From Actinomycetota bacterium (lineage in GTDB: Bacteria > Actinomycetota > Acidimicrobiia > Acidimicrobiales > JAHWLA01): a stretch of 30,652 nt of DNA. The stretch covers positions 1 to 30,652 of the forward strand of contig JAHWLA010000005.1 in the NCBI GenBank assembly GCA_019347595.1, in the 5' to 3' direction. The translations under genes were made by a program, and so were the position numbers. Below, piece by piece: positions 22,510 through 30,546 of the stretch; position 1 is the first letter of the stretch; every line of letters begins with the position of its first letter. The notes beneath the pieces are model-generated. The model was not told the DNA's origin, ran no database searches, and worked only from the letters and a program-made list of their open reading frames with translations.

Positions 22510-23460
22510 CTACGGCTGCTGGGCCTCGAACCAGCGGAGGACGGCGTCGCAGCCCTCTTCCAGCGTGGTCCACGGCTTCCATCCCAGGTGGATGGACGCC
22601 CGGCCGGGGTCGAGCGCCGAGCGCATGAGCTCGCCGGGTCGGGCCGGCGCGTGCACGGGCGGCTCGTCGACGCCCGCGGCGGCGGCCATCGTCCCGTACA
22701 ACTGGTTCACCGACGTTTCCGTGCCGGTGCCGACGTTGATGACCAGCCCGCCGCCCCGCTCCGCCGACCGCGCGAACGCATCCACCACGTCGTCCACGTA
22801 CACGAAGTCGCGCGTCTGCGAGCCGTCGCCGAACACCGTGCACCGCTCGCCCGCCAGCAACCGGCCGGCGAAGATCGCCACGACGCCCGCCTCGCCGTGC
22901 GGGTCCTGCCGCGGCCCGTACACGTTCGCCAGCGCCAGCGCCGTGAACTCCACCTCGTGCAGCTCCCGGTACGCGGTCAGGTAGTCGATGGCCGCCTTCT
23001 TCGACACGCCGTACGGCGACAGCGGCACGTACGGGTGCGATTCCCGCACGGGCAGGTCGGACGCGTCGACCTCGCCGTAGAGGGTCCCGCCGCTCGCCGC
23101 GAACACCACCTTGTGGGCGCCCGCCCGTCGCGCCCCCTCGAGCACGTGCAAGGTGCCGAGGATGTTGACCTCGGCGTCGAACACCGGCCGGTCGACCGAC
23201 ACCCGCACGTCGGCCTGGGCGGCCAGATGGAACACCACCTGCGGCCGCCGGCGCTCGATGAGGTCGACCACGCTGTCGGCCCTGATGTCGAGCCGGTGGA
23301 ACGTGAAGTCGGCCGAGGGGTCGGAGCGGGCTTCGGCCAGGTTGCCGAGCGAGCCGGTCGACAGGTCGTCGACGACGTCGACGGCGTGGCCCTCGGCCAA
23401 CAGGCGGTCGACCAGCGTCGAGCCGATGAAGCCGGCGCCTCCGGTGACGAGCGCCCTCAT
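22510..23460 (-). CDS. NAD-dependent epimerase (UDP-glucose 4-epimerase-like)
   Basis: A 316-aa extended SDR. N-terminal NAD loop TGGAGFIGSTLVDRLL, then VDDLSTGSLGNL (adenine-ribose Asp), HLAAQADVRVSVDRP, the active-site strand AASGGTLYGE, and catalytic Tyr/Lys in SPYGVSKKAAIDYL; the NVYGPRQDPHGEAGVV loop is typical of GalE-like enzymes. It probably interconverts UDP-glucose/galactose or the N-acetyl forms. Exact substrate is not determined. ATG 23460 overlaps the nucleotidyltransferase stop by 4 nt. Longer in-frame sequence to 23928 is that upstream gene read out of frame. Last gene of the eight-gene surface operon. Confidence 0.9.
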   Translation of the reverse strand: MRALVTGGAGFIGSTLVDRLLAEGHAVDVVDDLSTGSLGNLAEARSDPSADFTFHRLDIRADSVVDLIERRRPQVVFHLAAQADVRVSVDRPVFDAEVNILGTLHVLEGARRAGAHKVVFAASGGTLYGEVDASDLPVRESHPYVPLSPYGVSKKAAIDYLTAYRELHEVEFTALALANVYGPRQDPHGEAGVVAIFAGRLLAGERCTVFGDGSQTRDFVYVDDVVDAFARSAERGGGLVINVGTGTETSVNQLYGTMAAAAGVDEPPVHAPARPGELMRSALDPGRASIHLGWKPWTTLEEGCDAVLRWFEAQQP

Positions 23461-24545
23461 CCGACCTCGGGGACCCGGGCGGCGTCGAGCACGGAGCCCG
23501 GCTCCACCTTGGCGTTGCCGCCGACCACGCTCAGCCCGGTCAGGCGGGCGTGCTCGCCCACTACCGCGCCCTCGCCGACGATGGAGCCGTCGACGACCGC
23601 TCCCGCGCCCACCACGGCGCCGGGCAACAGCAGCGAGCCGCGCACGACGGCGCCCTCGCCGACCCGCGCGCCCGAGCTGACAACCGATGCCGCCACCTGC
23701 GACCCCCGCGCCACGAAGGCGGCGTCGCCGACGAACGACGGCCCTTCCACCGCCCCGTCGACCACGGGACCCGCCGCGCCGTACCACACCCGCTCCCCCG
23801 CCCGGCGGGCGTGCGGCACCGGCGTGCCGTCGCCCCGCCGCCCCGACAACAGGTCGGCGTTGGCCTGGAGCAACTTGGCGGGCGTGCCGGTGTCGATCCA
23901 GTAGGCGTCCGACGCCAGCGCGTAGCACGAGCCCGCCTCCACCAACGCAGGGAACGTCTCCCGCTCGATCGACACCCGCCGCTCACCCGCGATGCGGTCG
24001 AGCACCGACGGCTCGAGCACGTACGTGCCCGCGTTGATGAGGTTGGTGGGTGCCTCGTCGCGCGGCGGCTTCTCGATGAACGCCTCCACCCGCCCGGCCG
24101 CGTCGGTGGGCACCACGCCGAACGCGGACGGGTCGTCGACGGGCGTGAGGCTGATGGTCGCTTCGGCGCGTCGTGCCCGGTGGAACCCCACGAGCGCGCC
24201 GATGTCGAGGTCAGTCAACACGTCGCCGTTGACCACCAAGAACGTGTCGTCGATCGCCGCGTGGCGGGCGGCGAAGCGGACGGCACCCGCGGTGTCGAGC
24301 GGCTCGGGCTCGACGGCGTAGACGAGCCGCACACCCGCGCAGCGGTCGTCGGGGAATGCAGCCAGGAAGGCGTCGGGCCGGTACCCCATCGACAGCACGA
24401 CGTCGTCGATGCCGAAGGCGTGCAGGTGCGCGAGCACCCGCTCGATCATCGTCAGCTCCACGATCGGAAGCATCTGCTTGGGCGTGGTGAAGGTGAGGGG
24501 GCGCAACCGCGTCCCCTCCCCACCAACCAGGACGACGGCTCTCAC
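23457..24545 (-). CDS. Sugar-1-phosphate nucleotidyltransferase with left-handed beta-helix tail
   Basis: A 362-aa enzyme, probably mannose-1-phosphate guanylyltransferase. N-terminal Rossmann-like domain: VLVGGEGTRLRPLTFTTPKQMLPI (pyrophosphorylase signature), VNGDVLTDLDIGAL (metal Asp), FIEKPPRDEAPTNLINAGTYVL and YWIDTGTPAKLLQAN. From about residue 265 it has hexapeptide repeats (VVDGAVEGPSFVGDAAFV, GAVVGAGAVVDGSIVGEG) forming a left-handed beta-helix. The position beside wbbL and rmlD resembles the mycobacterial Rv3264c arrangement. It could make GDP-mannose from the manB product at the other end of the window, but glucose or other sugars cannot be excluded. GTG 24545 overlaps the upstream stop by 4 nt. 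Confidence 0.88.
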   Translation of the reverse strand: MRAVVLVGGEGTRLRPLTFTTPKQMLPIVELTMIERVLAHLHAFGIDDVVLSMGYRPDAFLAAFPDDRCAGVRLVYAVEPEPLDTAGAVRFAARHAAIDDTFLVVNGDVLTDLDIGALVGFHRARRAEATISLTPVDDPSAFGVVPTDAAGRVEAFIEKPPRDEAPTNLINAGTYVLEPSVLDRIAGERRVSIERETFPALVEAGSCYALASDAYWIDTGTPAKLLQANADLLSGRRGDGTPVPHARRAGERVWYGAAGPVVDGAVEGPSFVGDAAFVARGSQVAASVVSSGARVGEGAVVRGSLLLPGAVVGAGAVVDGSIVGEGAVVGEHARLTGLSVVGGNAKVEPGSVLDAARVPEVG

Positions 24546-25309
24546 GGCGTGCTTGACGAGGTGGTGGAGTCGTCCGAGGGCGGAGGCGGTTCGCCGGTCG
24601 ACGGGTCGGTCGGGGCGCCGCCTTCCGGCGTGGTCGACGTGGTGGCGTCGTTCGGCACACCACTGGGCGGGGCGCCGCCGCCCGGCACGTCGCTCAGGTT
24701 GTTGAGCCCGGCGAACGACGGCGGCTGCTCGGGCAACTCGGCGTCGGGCGGTGCGAAGGCGATCACGATGGCCTGCCGGTCGGTGAACCGGATGTCGCTG
24801 GGATCGCCCTCGAAGGGCTCGCCGTCGACGAGGACGCGCACCTCGGCGTCCTTGTCGCCGCACTTGTCGTCGCCCTCGCTGAACTCCTGGTCGCCGACCT
24901 CGATCTTGTCGTCGTCGAGTGTGATCCCCATCGCCCGCTCGTAGACGGCCATGGTGGCGTTGGTGCCCGCCGCCGCCCGGGTGAACGGGTGCACGTGGAT
25001 GATCCCGTCGCCGTGGGTGTGGATGCCCAGGGGGTCGCGGCCGTTGTCGGCGAGTGGCGGCGAGAACTGGTCGCAGAAGTAGAACCCGTAGGCCGCGTGC
25101 CAGTGGTCCTCGGTGGTCGGACGCTCCTGGCTCGACGCGCCGATGCGCTCGTCCATCTGGTCCTTGCTGAGTACGACGAGCACCAGCCCGGCGATCACGA
25201 CCAAGCTGATGGCGGAGTACCAGCCCCAGGGTGTCTTCCCCCTGGCCGTCCGCCCGCCCCCCGTGCTCGCGGCCCGCGCGACCTTCTTCCCCGACGAAGC
25301 CTTTCCCAT
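24542..25309 (-). CDS. Uncharacterised membrane-anchored His-rich protein
   Basis: A 255-aa protein of unknown function. Basic N terminus (about 1-28), one membrane helix (about 30-48, WYSAISLVVIAGLVLVVL), then an outer domain with DHWHAAYGFYFC (His69, His71, Cys79) and IHTHGDGIIHVHPF (His97, His99, His105, His107), and a second cysteine near 150 (DDKCGDKD). Six histidines in HxH pairs suggest a metal site; the two Cys could form a disulfide. A VRVLVDGEPF/IRFTDRQAIVIAFAP beta region follows, then a long Pro/Ser/Thr/Gly tail (about 205-255) that looks wall-spanning. It starts 12 nt after wbbL and overlaps the nucleotidyltransferase by 4 nt, so it is fully embedded in the surface operon. I do not recognise the family. 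Confidence 0.8.
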   Translation of the reverse strand: MGKASSGKKVARAASTGGGRTARGKTPWGWYSAISLVVIAGLVLVVLSKDQMDERIGASSQERPTTEDHWHAAYGFYFCDQFSPPLADNGRDPLGIHTHGDGIIHVHPFTRAAAGTNATMAVYERAMGITLDDDKIEVGDQEFSEGDDKCGDKDAEVRVLVDGEPFEGDPSDIRFTDRQAIVIAFAPPDAELPEQPPSFAGLNNLSDVPGGGAPPSGVPNDATTSTTPEGGAPTDPSTGEPPPPSDDSTTSSSTP

Positions 25310-25321
25310 GGAACGGCCAAG

Positions 25322-26182
25322 CTACCGTGTCGCAGGCCGCCGGGCTGCTCGGTGGGCGAGGGCGATGACCGTGCGCAGCGCCAGCGCCACGGCAACGAAC
25401 GGCAGGAGCGCCCGTTCGGCCCCCGCCGCTGTGCGTGACGAGAAGCGGAGCAGCGAGCGGTGGTGCGCCACGATCATGCGGTACGGGGTCTTATCGGTCG
25501 ACGCCCCCTGCACGTGCGTCACGCGAGCGGCAGGCTCGAAGCCCACCCGCCACCCGGCGCGATGGGCGCGCCAGCACAGGTCGGTGTCCTCGGCGTACAT
25601 GAAGTACCCCTCGTCGAAGCCGCCCAGCGCGTCCCACGCCTCGCGCCGCGCCAGGAAGAACGAGCCCGACACCCAGTCGACGTCGGCGGACGGCACGCTG
25701 CGGTCGAGGTCGAGCATGCGGTAGCGCCGGGTGAAGCGGTTGCGGGGGGCGAGCATGCCGAGGAAGGCGTGCCCGGCGGCGTCGAGCAAGCGGGGGAACA
25801 CCCGAGGCGTCGGGTACACCGAGCCGTCGGGGTTGCGCACCAGCGGGCCGACGATCGCCAGCCGACCGTCCTTCTCCATGGCGGCCACCAGGATGTCGAC
25901 GGCATCGGGCTCGATGGTGATGTCGGGGTTGCACACGACGATGTACTCGCCCGAGACGAGGGCGGCGCCGCGGTTGGCCCCACCGCCGAAGCCGAAGTTG
26001 CCGCCGGTGGGCACGAACTTGGCGTCGGGTTCGGCGGCCGCCAGCGCCTCCGCCGAACCGTCGCGCGAGTCGTTGTCGGCGACCACGATTTCCGACACGC
26101 CGGCTTCGCGGAGACTGCGGACGCACGGCACGAGGTACTCACGGGCGTTGTAGTTCACGACGACGGCGCTGACATCGGTCAT
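25322..26182 (-). CDS. wbbL: WbbL-type GT2 rhamnosyltransferase
   Basis: A 286-aa inverting family 2 glycosyltransferase. MTDVSAVVVNYNAREYLVPCVRSL starts the GT-A fold. Further motifs: VVADNDSRDGS (nucleotide), GNFGFGGGANRG, the metal motif VVCNPDITIEPDAV, GSFFLARREAWDALGGFDEGYFMYAEDTDLCWRA (acceptor/catalytic base region) and HVQGASTDKTPYRMIVAHHRSLLRF, as in mycobacterial WbbL, which puts rhamnose on GlcNAc-PP-decaprenol. A hydrophobic C-terminal segment may touch the membrane. The adjoining rmlD, rmlB and rmlA support a dTDP-rhamnose donor. ATG 26182 overlaps rmlD by 4 nt. The acceptor lipid here is inferred, not shown. Confidence 0.88.
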   Translation of the reverse strand: MTDVSAVVVNYNAREYLVPCVRSLREAGVSEIVVADNDSRDGSAEALAAAEPDAKFVPTGGNFGFGGGANRGAALVSGEYIVVCNPDITIEPDAVDILVAAMEKDGRLAIVGPLVRNPDGSVYPTPRVFPRLLDAAGHAFLGMLAPRNRFTRRYRMLDLDRSVPSADVDWVSGSFFLARREAWDALGGFDEGYFMYAEDTDLCWRAHRAGWRVGFEPAARVTHVQGASTDKTPYRMIVAHHRSLLRFSSRTAAGAERALLPFVAVALALRTVIALAHRAARRPATR

Positions 26183-27021
26183 GCGAGGGACTCCACCAGG
26201 CGGGGCAACGAGGCACGGAAGTCGGGCAGGAGGGGAACGCCCGACAGGCGCAGCACGGCGTTGTCGAGCACCGAGTTGGCCGGACGCCGAGCGGGCCGGG
26301 CCGGGTGGAAGTCGGCCGTGGCGATCGGCTTCACTCGCTCGGGGTCGAGCCCGCCGGCGCGCAACACCTCTCGTGCGAACTCGTACCGGCTCACCGCCCC
26401 CTGGTTGGTCACGTGCACCACCCCGGGACGCGCCTCGACCGTGAGCCGGGCCACCATGCGGGCCAGGTCGTCGGCCAGCGTCGGGCAGCCCACTTGGTCG
26501 TCGACCATCGTCAGAACCTCGTGCTGGCGCGCCAGTCGCAGCACCGAGGCCACGAAGTTCGGCCCGTGCCTGCCGCAGAGCCACGAAGTGCGCACGACCG
26601 TGCCGGCGGGGCCGACCTCTCGCTCACCCGCCAGCTTGGAGCGCCCGTAGACCGAGACGGGCGCCGGCTCGTCCCATTCGTTGTACGGCCGGTCGGCGTC
26701 CCCCGAGAACACGTAGTCGGTCGACACGGCGACGACGTGGGCGCCGACGAGACGAGCCGCCTCCGCCACGTGGCGCGTCCCCAGCGCGTTGACGGCGAAG
26801 GCCCGGTCGGGGTCGCCCTCGCAGCCGTCGACGTCGGTCCACGCCGCCGCGTGCACGACGCGGTCCGGTCGCAGTGTGGTGATGGCGCCGAGCACGGCGT
26901 GGCGGTCGGCCACGTCGACGGCCACGTGGTCGAGCCCGATCATCTCGTGAGCCGGGAAGGCGTCGACGAGCTCGCGCCCGAGCTGGCCGCCCGCGCCGGT
27001 GACGACGATCCTCAGGCCCAC
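26179..27021 (-). CDS. rmlD: dTDP-4-dehydrorhamnose reductase RmlD
   Basis: A 280-aa reductase performing the last step of dTDP-L-rhamnose synthesis. It begins VGLRIVVTGAGGQLGRELVDAF (NADPH loop), then HAAAWTDVDGCEGDPDRAFAVNALGT, STDYVFSGDADRPYNEWDEPAP and the catalytic Tyr/Lys in VYGRSKLAGE; VRTSWLCGRHGPNFV and VGCPTLADDLA are RmlD-specific. Length is normal. GTG 27021 overlaps the rmlB end by 10 nt; no better start lies closer to the fold. RmlC, the intervening 3,5-epimerase, is not in the window. Confidence 0.93.
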   Translation of the reverse strand: MGLRIVVTGAGGQLGRELVDAFPAHEMIGLDHVAVDVADRHAVLGAITTLRPDRVVHAAAWTDVDGCEGDPDRAFAVNALGTRHVAEAARLVGAHVVAVSTDYVFSGDADRPYNEWDEPAPVSVYGRSKLAGEREVGPAGTVVRTSWLCGRHGPNFVASVLRLARQHEVLTMVDDQVGCPTLADDLARMVARLTVEARPGVVHVTNQGAVSRYEFAREVLRAGGLDPERVKPIATADFHPARPARRPANSVLDNAVLRLSGVPLLPDFRASLPRLVESLA

Positions 27022-28016
27022 GCCGTCCCCTCGGCCACCGGCGCCCGGCCCACCAGCGGCTGCCACCAGTCGCGGTGTTCGCGGTACCAGCGGATGGTCG
27101 AGACCACGCCCTCGGGGAAGTCGACGAGCGGCGACCAGCCCACCTCGCGGCGGATCTTGCGGGTGTCGAGGAGGTAGCGGCGGTCGTGGCCGGGGCGGTC
27201 GGGGACGATCGTCTTGAGCGAGGACGGCTTGTGGAGCGCGGCAAGAATCATGTCGGCCAGCTCCTCGATGCTGGCCTCGAAGCCGCTCCCCACGTTGTAC
27301 GTCTCCCCCACTCGCCCTCGCTGGAGCACGGCTTCGATGGCGCGGCAGTGGTCGTCGACGTGCAGCCACTCGCGCTGGTTGGCGGTGGAGGCGTAGAGCG
27401 GCAGCGGCTTGTCGTCCAAGGCGTTGGTGACGAACAAGGGGATGACCTTCTCGGGGAACTGGTACGGCCCGTAGTTGTTGGAGCAGTTGGTGATGGTGAC
27501 GGGCAGGTCCCACGTCTCGTAGTACGCGCGGACGGCGTGGTCGGCGCCCGCCTTCGACGCGTTGTACGGGGTGCGGGGCCGGTAGGGCGAGTCCTCTCGG
27601 AACGACTCGTCGCTGTCGAGGGGGAGGTCGCCGTAGACCTCGCACGTGGAGATGTGGTGGAAGCGCTTGACGCCGCCGCGGCGTGCCGCCTCCAGCAACG
27701 ACTGGGTGCCGAGCACGTTGGTGCGGAAGAAGCGGGCGGGGTCGAGCACGGCCAGGCTGTTGTGCGACTCGGCGGCGAAGTGGACCACGGTGTCGATCTC
27801 GTGGTCGGCAAGAACCTTCTGCATGGCGTCGAGATCGCAGATGTCGGCCTGCACGAAGACAACACCGTTCTTCTCCACGTCGACCAGGCTGGCCCGCACG
27901 CCCGCGTACGTGAGCAGATCGACGACGACGACCCGGTGGTCCGGGTGGCGGTGCCGCCAGAACCGGGTGAAGTTGGAGCCGATGAAGCCGGCACCGCCGG
28001 TGACGAGCACGTTCAC
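27012..28016 (-). CDS. rmlB: RmlB-like dTDP-glucose 4,6-dehydratase, active-site variant
   Basis: A 334-aa extended SDR of RmlB length and layout. NAD loop TGGAGFIGSNF; LTYAG at 36-39; Tyr151/Lys155 in YNASK; TNCSNNYGPYQFPEKVIPLF and NQREWLHVDDHCRAI, all typical of dTDP-glucose 4,6-dehydratases. Two departures: the usual SHVDRS reads SHNSLA (84-89), and the usual catalytic T-D-E reads T124-C125-E126 (ISTCEVYGD), so the Asp thought to act as general acid is Cys. The codon at 27642-27644 reads TGC on the minus strand. Context (rmlA, rmlD, wbbL) supports dTDP-glucose as substrate. TAGCCT lies 9 nt before GTG 28016 and may be an internal promoter. Confidence 0.87.
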   Translation of the reverse strand: MNVLVTGGAGFIGSNFTRFWRHRHPDHRVVVVDLLTYAGVRASLVDVEKNGVVFVQADICDLDAMQKVLADHEIDTVVHFAAESHNSLAVLDPARFFRTNVLGTQSLLEAARRGGVKRFHHISTCEVYGDLPLDSDESFREDSPYRPRTPYNASKAGADHAVRAYYETWDLPVTITNCSNNYGPYQFPEKVIPLFVTNALDDKPLPLYASTANQREWLHVDDHCRAIEAVLQRGRVGETYNVGSGFEASIEELADMILAALHKPSSLKTIVPDRPGHDRRYLLDTRKIRREVGWSPLVDFPEGVVSTIRWYREHRDWWQPLVGRAPVAEGTAWA

Positions 28017-28042
28017 GAGACTTCGAGGCTACTTCGGGTCGC

Positions 28043-29113
28043 TCAGGGGAGGTCGACCCGGGAGTGGTCGCCCAACATCAGGCGCAGCGCCTTGGGCCCC
28101 TGCTCGGCCCGCACCACCTCTGCCTCCCGCCCGATGAGCGAGTCGGCGATGCGGGCCACGCCGGCGATGCGGCTGCCTTCGAGGACCACGGAGTGCTCGA
28201 TCTCGGAATCGGCAATCTCGCACCCCGGCGCGATGGACGTGAACGGGCCGACGTAGCTGCCCACGATGCGGGTGCCCGCGCCGATGACGGCGGGGCCACG
28301 GACCAGCGAGGCACGTACCTCGGCGCCCGCCTCGATGACCACACGGCCCTCGACTGTGGCGGCGTCGTCCACGAAGCCGTCGATGCGGCGCTCGACGGTC
28401 TCCAGGACGAGGCGGTTGGCCTCGAGCAGCGGGGTCAGCTTCCCGGTGTCGATCCACCAGCCGTCGAGCACCTGCGACTGCACGGTATGGCCGTTGTCGA
28501 TCAGCCACTGGATGGCGTCGGTGATCTCCAGTTCACCGCGGGCCGACGGCGTGATGGCCGCCACCGCGTCGTGGACGCGCGGGCCGAAGAGGTACACCCC
28601 GACGAGCGCGAGGTCGGACGGCGGTGTGGCCGGCTTCTCCACCAAGCGGACGACCTGGCCGCCGTCGTCGAGCTCGGCGACGCCGAAGCGGGTGGGGTCG
28701 GGGACCTTGGCCAGCAGGATCGAGGCCACCACGTCGGCGGGCCGGGACGCGAAGTCCTTCACGAGCGCGTCGACGCCGCGCTGGAGCAGGTTGTCGCCGA
28801 GGTACATCACGAAGTCGTCGTCGCCGAGAAAGTCGCGGGCGACGAGCACGGCATGGGCCAGGCCCAGCGGCGCCTCCTGGCGCACGTAGGTGACGGAGAC
28901 GCCGAAGGCGCTGCCGTCGCCGACCGCCGCTTCGATCTCCGGTGCGGTGTCCCCGACCACGATGCCGACCTCGGCGATGCCGGCCGCCGCCACCGACTCG
29001 ATGGCGTAGTACAGGATCGGCTTGTTGGCTACGGGCACGAGCTGCTTGGCGCTCGTGTGGGTGATGGGGCGCAGGCGGGTGCCTTCGCCGCCCGCCAGGA
29101 TGAGCGCTTTCAT
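28043..29113 (-). CDS. rmlA: Glucose-1-phosphate thymidylyltransferase, long form
   Basis: A 356-aa nucleotidyltransferase making dTDP-glucose (first step to dTDP-rhamnose). Signature LILAGGEGTRLRPITHTSAKQLVPVANKPILYYAIE; MYLGDNLLQRGVDAL (metal Asp); LVEKPATPPSDLALVGVYLF; GWWIDTGKLTPLLEANRLVL. After about residue 240 it continues into hexapeptide-repeat sequence (VEGRVVIEAGAEVRASLVRGPAVIGAGTRI), which marks the long-form RmlA subfamily rather than the ~290-aa RmlA. Long forms also occur in antibiotic-sugar pathways. ATG 29113 follows the LCP stop by 8 nt with GAGCGGG as a weak ribosome binding site. Together with rmlB and rmlD it strongly indicates dTDP-deoxyhexose supply. Confidence 0.92.
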   Translation of the reverse strand: MKALILAGGEGTRLRPITHTSAKQLVPVANKPILYYAIESVAAAGIAEVGIVVGDTAPEIEAAVGDGSAFGVSVTYVRQEAPLGLAHAVLVARDFLGDDDFVMYLGDNLLQRGVDALVKDFASRPADVVASILLAKVPDPTRFGVAELDDGGQVVRLVEKPATPPSDLALVGVYLFGPRVHDAVAAITPSARGELEITDAIQWLIDNGHTVQSQVLDGWWIDTGKLTPLLEANRLVLETVERRIDGFVDDAATVEGRVVIEAGAEVRASLVRGPAVIGAGTRIVGSYVGPFTSIAPGCEIADSEIEHSVVLEGSRIAGVARIADSLIGREAEVVRAEQGPKALRLMLGDHSRVDLP

Positions 29114-29121
29114 TCGCCCGC

Positions 29122-30546
29122 TCAGCACTGCGGTTGGGCGGGCGCCGGTGGCGCCGTCGTGGTGGTGGCCCCGTTGCGGACGGGCGCCGTGGTCGTGGTG
29201 ACGGGCGCGGCCGCCGGATTGCGGATGCCGGTGAACTCGGCGCCGGTGATGAGGACGAGGTCGCGTGCCGTGCGGTCCTGCTGGAGCGTGGTGGAACCAC
29301 CGACGTAGGCCTGGAGCAGCTTCGCCTTCTCCACCTGGCCCGGCGGGTACTTGATGACGGACTTGCTGTAGCGCGACGTGTCGGCGTCGCCCGGCGAGCC
29401 GGAGATCTGGAAGCCCTCCTCCTTCAGCTTTGTGGCGGCGTCGCCCGCCTGGCCGTCGGCGCCCGACCCGTTGAGGACGCGCACGCGGACGGTGCCCGGG
29501 AGGATGTCGGGGACCGACGTCGGCGTGCCCTCCGGGGGCAGCTCGCCGCGGAAGCGGGCCAGCACCTCGTCGGCGTCGGGCTGCTTCATCTTCAGCACCG
29601 ACGCGCCGCCCACGCGGGTGGCGAATGTGGGGATCGACATCATCTCCACCTTGTCCGGCTCGAGCGAGCGGAACCGGTTGGCCAGGCGCAGGATGTCCTT
29701 GGGGGAGAACGTGTCGTCGAGGGTCACGTTCTTGACCGCATTGCCGATCAACGCGTTGAGCGTCGCCGGGTTGCGGCCCACGCGGACGGCCTTGTGCATC
29801 ACGCGGCGGATGAAGTCCTGCTGGCGCTCGATGCGGCCGAGGTCGGCGGTGCCGTCGACGCGCCACTTCCCGCTCTCGAAGTACTGGTAGTTACGGCTGC
29901 GCACGTACTGGAGGGCGCGGTCGCCGTCGAGAGTCACGCAGCCCGCCTTGGCGACGTTGAGCCCGGTGACGCTGTCGCGCGCGGGGGCCGGGAAGTAGAC
30001 GGTCACGCCGTCGATGGAGTTGACGATGCCGCGGAAGCCGTTGAAGTCGACTTCGGCGTAGTGGTCGATCTCGATGCCGAGGGCGTCCTTGATGGTGGCG
30101 ATCAACTGCTCGGGGCCGCCCTCGAACGCCGAGTTGATGCGGTCGCTGCGATCGGTGCCGGCGATCGGGACAAAGAGGTCGCGCGGGATGGACAGCACGC
30201 TCGCCTTCTCGGAGCGAGGATCGACGTGCAGGACGATGATGGTGTCGCTGCGCTCGCCGCCCACCTGCTTCTCGGTGCCGAACGCCTTCGTCTCGCCCTT
30301 GGCGATGTTCTTGCGCGAGTCCGAGCCGACGAGGAGGACGTTCATGGGCTCGCCCGGGTCGTCGTCGCCGTCGTTGCGGAGGCCCGGGATGCTGATGCGG
30401 GGAACCTGGCCGAAGCGGTATTTGAAGTAGCCGTACGAGGCGGCGGCGCCGACGAGGCAGAGAGCGACGAAGATGTTGAGACCGATGAGGATCCGGCGAG
30501 GCCACTTACGGCGCGGCGGACCCACCACCACGGGTTCCTGGGCCAC
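29122..30546 (-). CDS. LytR-CpsA-Psr (LCP) family wall-polymer ligase with LytR_C domain
   Basis: A 474-aa membrane-anchored enzyme that transfers lipid-linked glycans to peptidoglycan. Basic N terminus RRKWPRR, one membrane helix (about 18-40), then the LCP domain: MNVLLVGSDSR, GGERSDTIIVLHVDP, SVLSIPRDLFVPI, DRINSAFEGG, and GDRALQYVRSR with the conserved Asp and Arg residues that bind the polyprenyl diphosphate. A LytR_C domain follows (about 340-430, VRVRVLNGSGADGQAGDAATKLKEEGFQ) and a Thr/Pro/Ala-rich tail. GTG 30546 has TAGCCT 6 nt upstream. It is first in the operon with rmlABD and wbbL, as in mycobacterial Rv3267, which fits attaching the rhamnose-containing polymer to the wall. Confidence 0.93.
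   Translation of the reverse strand: MAQEPVVVGPPRRKWPRRILIGLNIFVALCLVGAAASYGYFKYRFGQVPRISIPGLRNDGDDDPGEPMNVLLVGSDSRKNIAKGETKAFGTEKQVGGERSDTIIVLHVDPRSEKASVLSIPRDLFVPIAGTDRSDRINSAFEGGPEQLIATIKDALGIEIDHYAEVDFNGFRGIVNSIDGVTVYFPAPARDSVTGLNVAKAGCVTLDGDRALQYVRSRNYQYFESGKWRVDGTADLGRIERQQDFIRRVMHKAVRVGRNPATLNALIGNAVKNVTLDDTFSPKDILRLANRFRSLEPDKVEMMSIPTFATRVGGASVLKMKQPDADEVLARFRGELPPEGTPTSVPDILPGTVRVRVLNGSGADGQAGDAATKLKEEGFQISGSPGDADTSRYSKSVIKYPPGQVEKAKLLQAYVGGSTTLQQDRTARDLVLITGAEFTGIRNPAAAPVTTTTAPVRNGATTTTAPPAPAQPQC

Noticed and set aside
24542..25309. Calling the His-rich protein DUF3105 or a copper chaperone
   Set aside because: Its HWH/HTH/HVH spacing does not match a family I can place; a functional name would be a guess.
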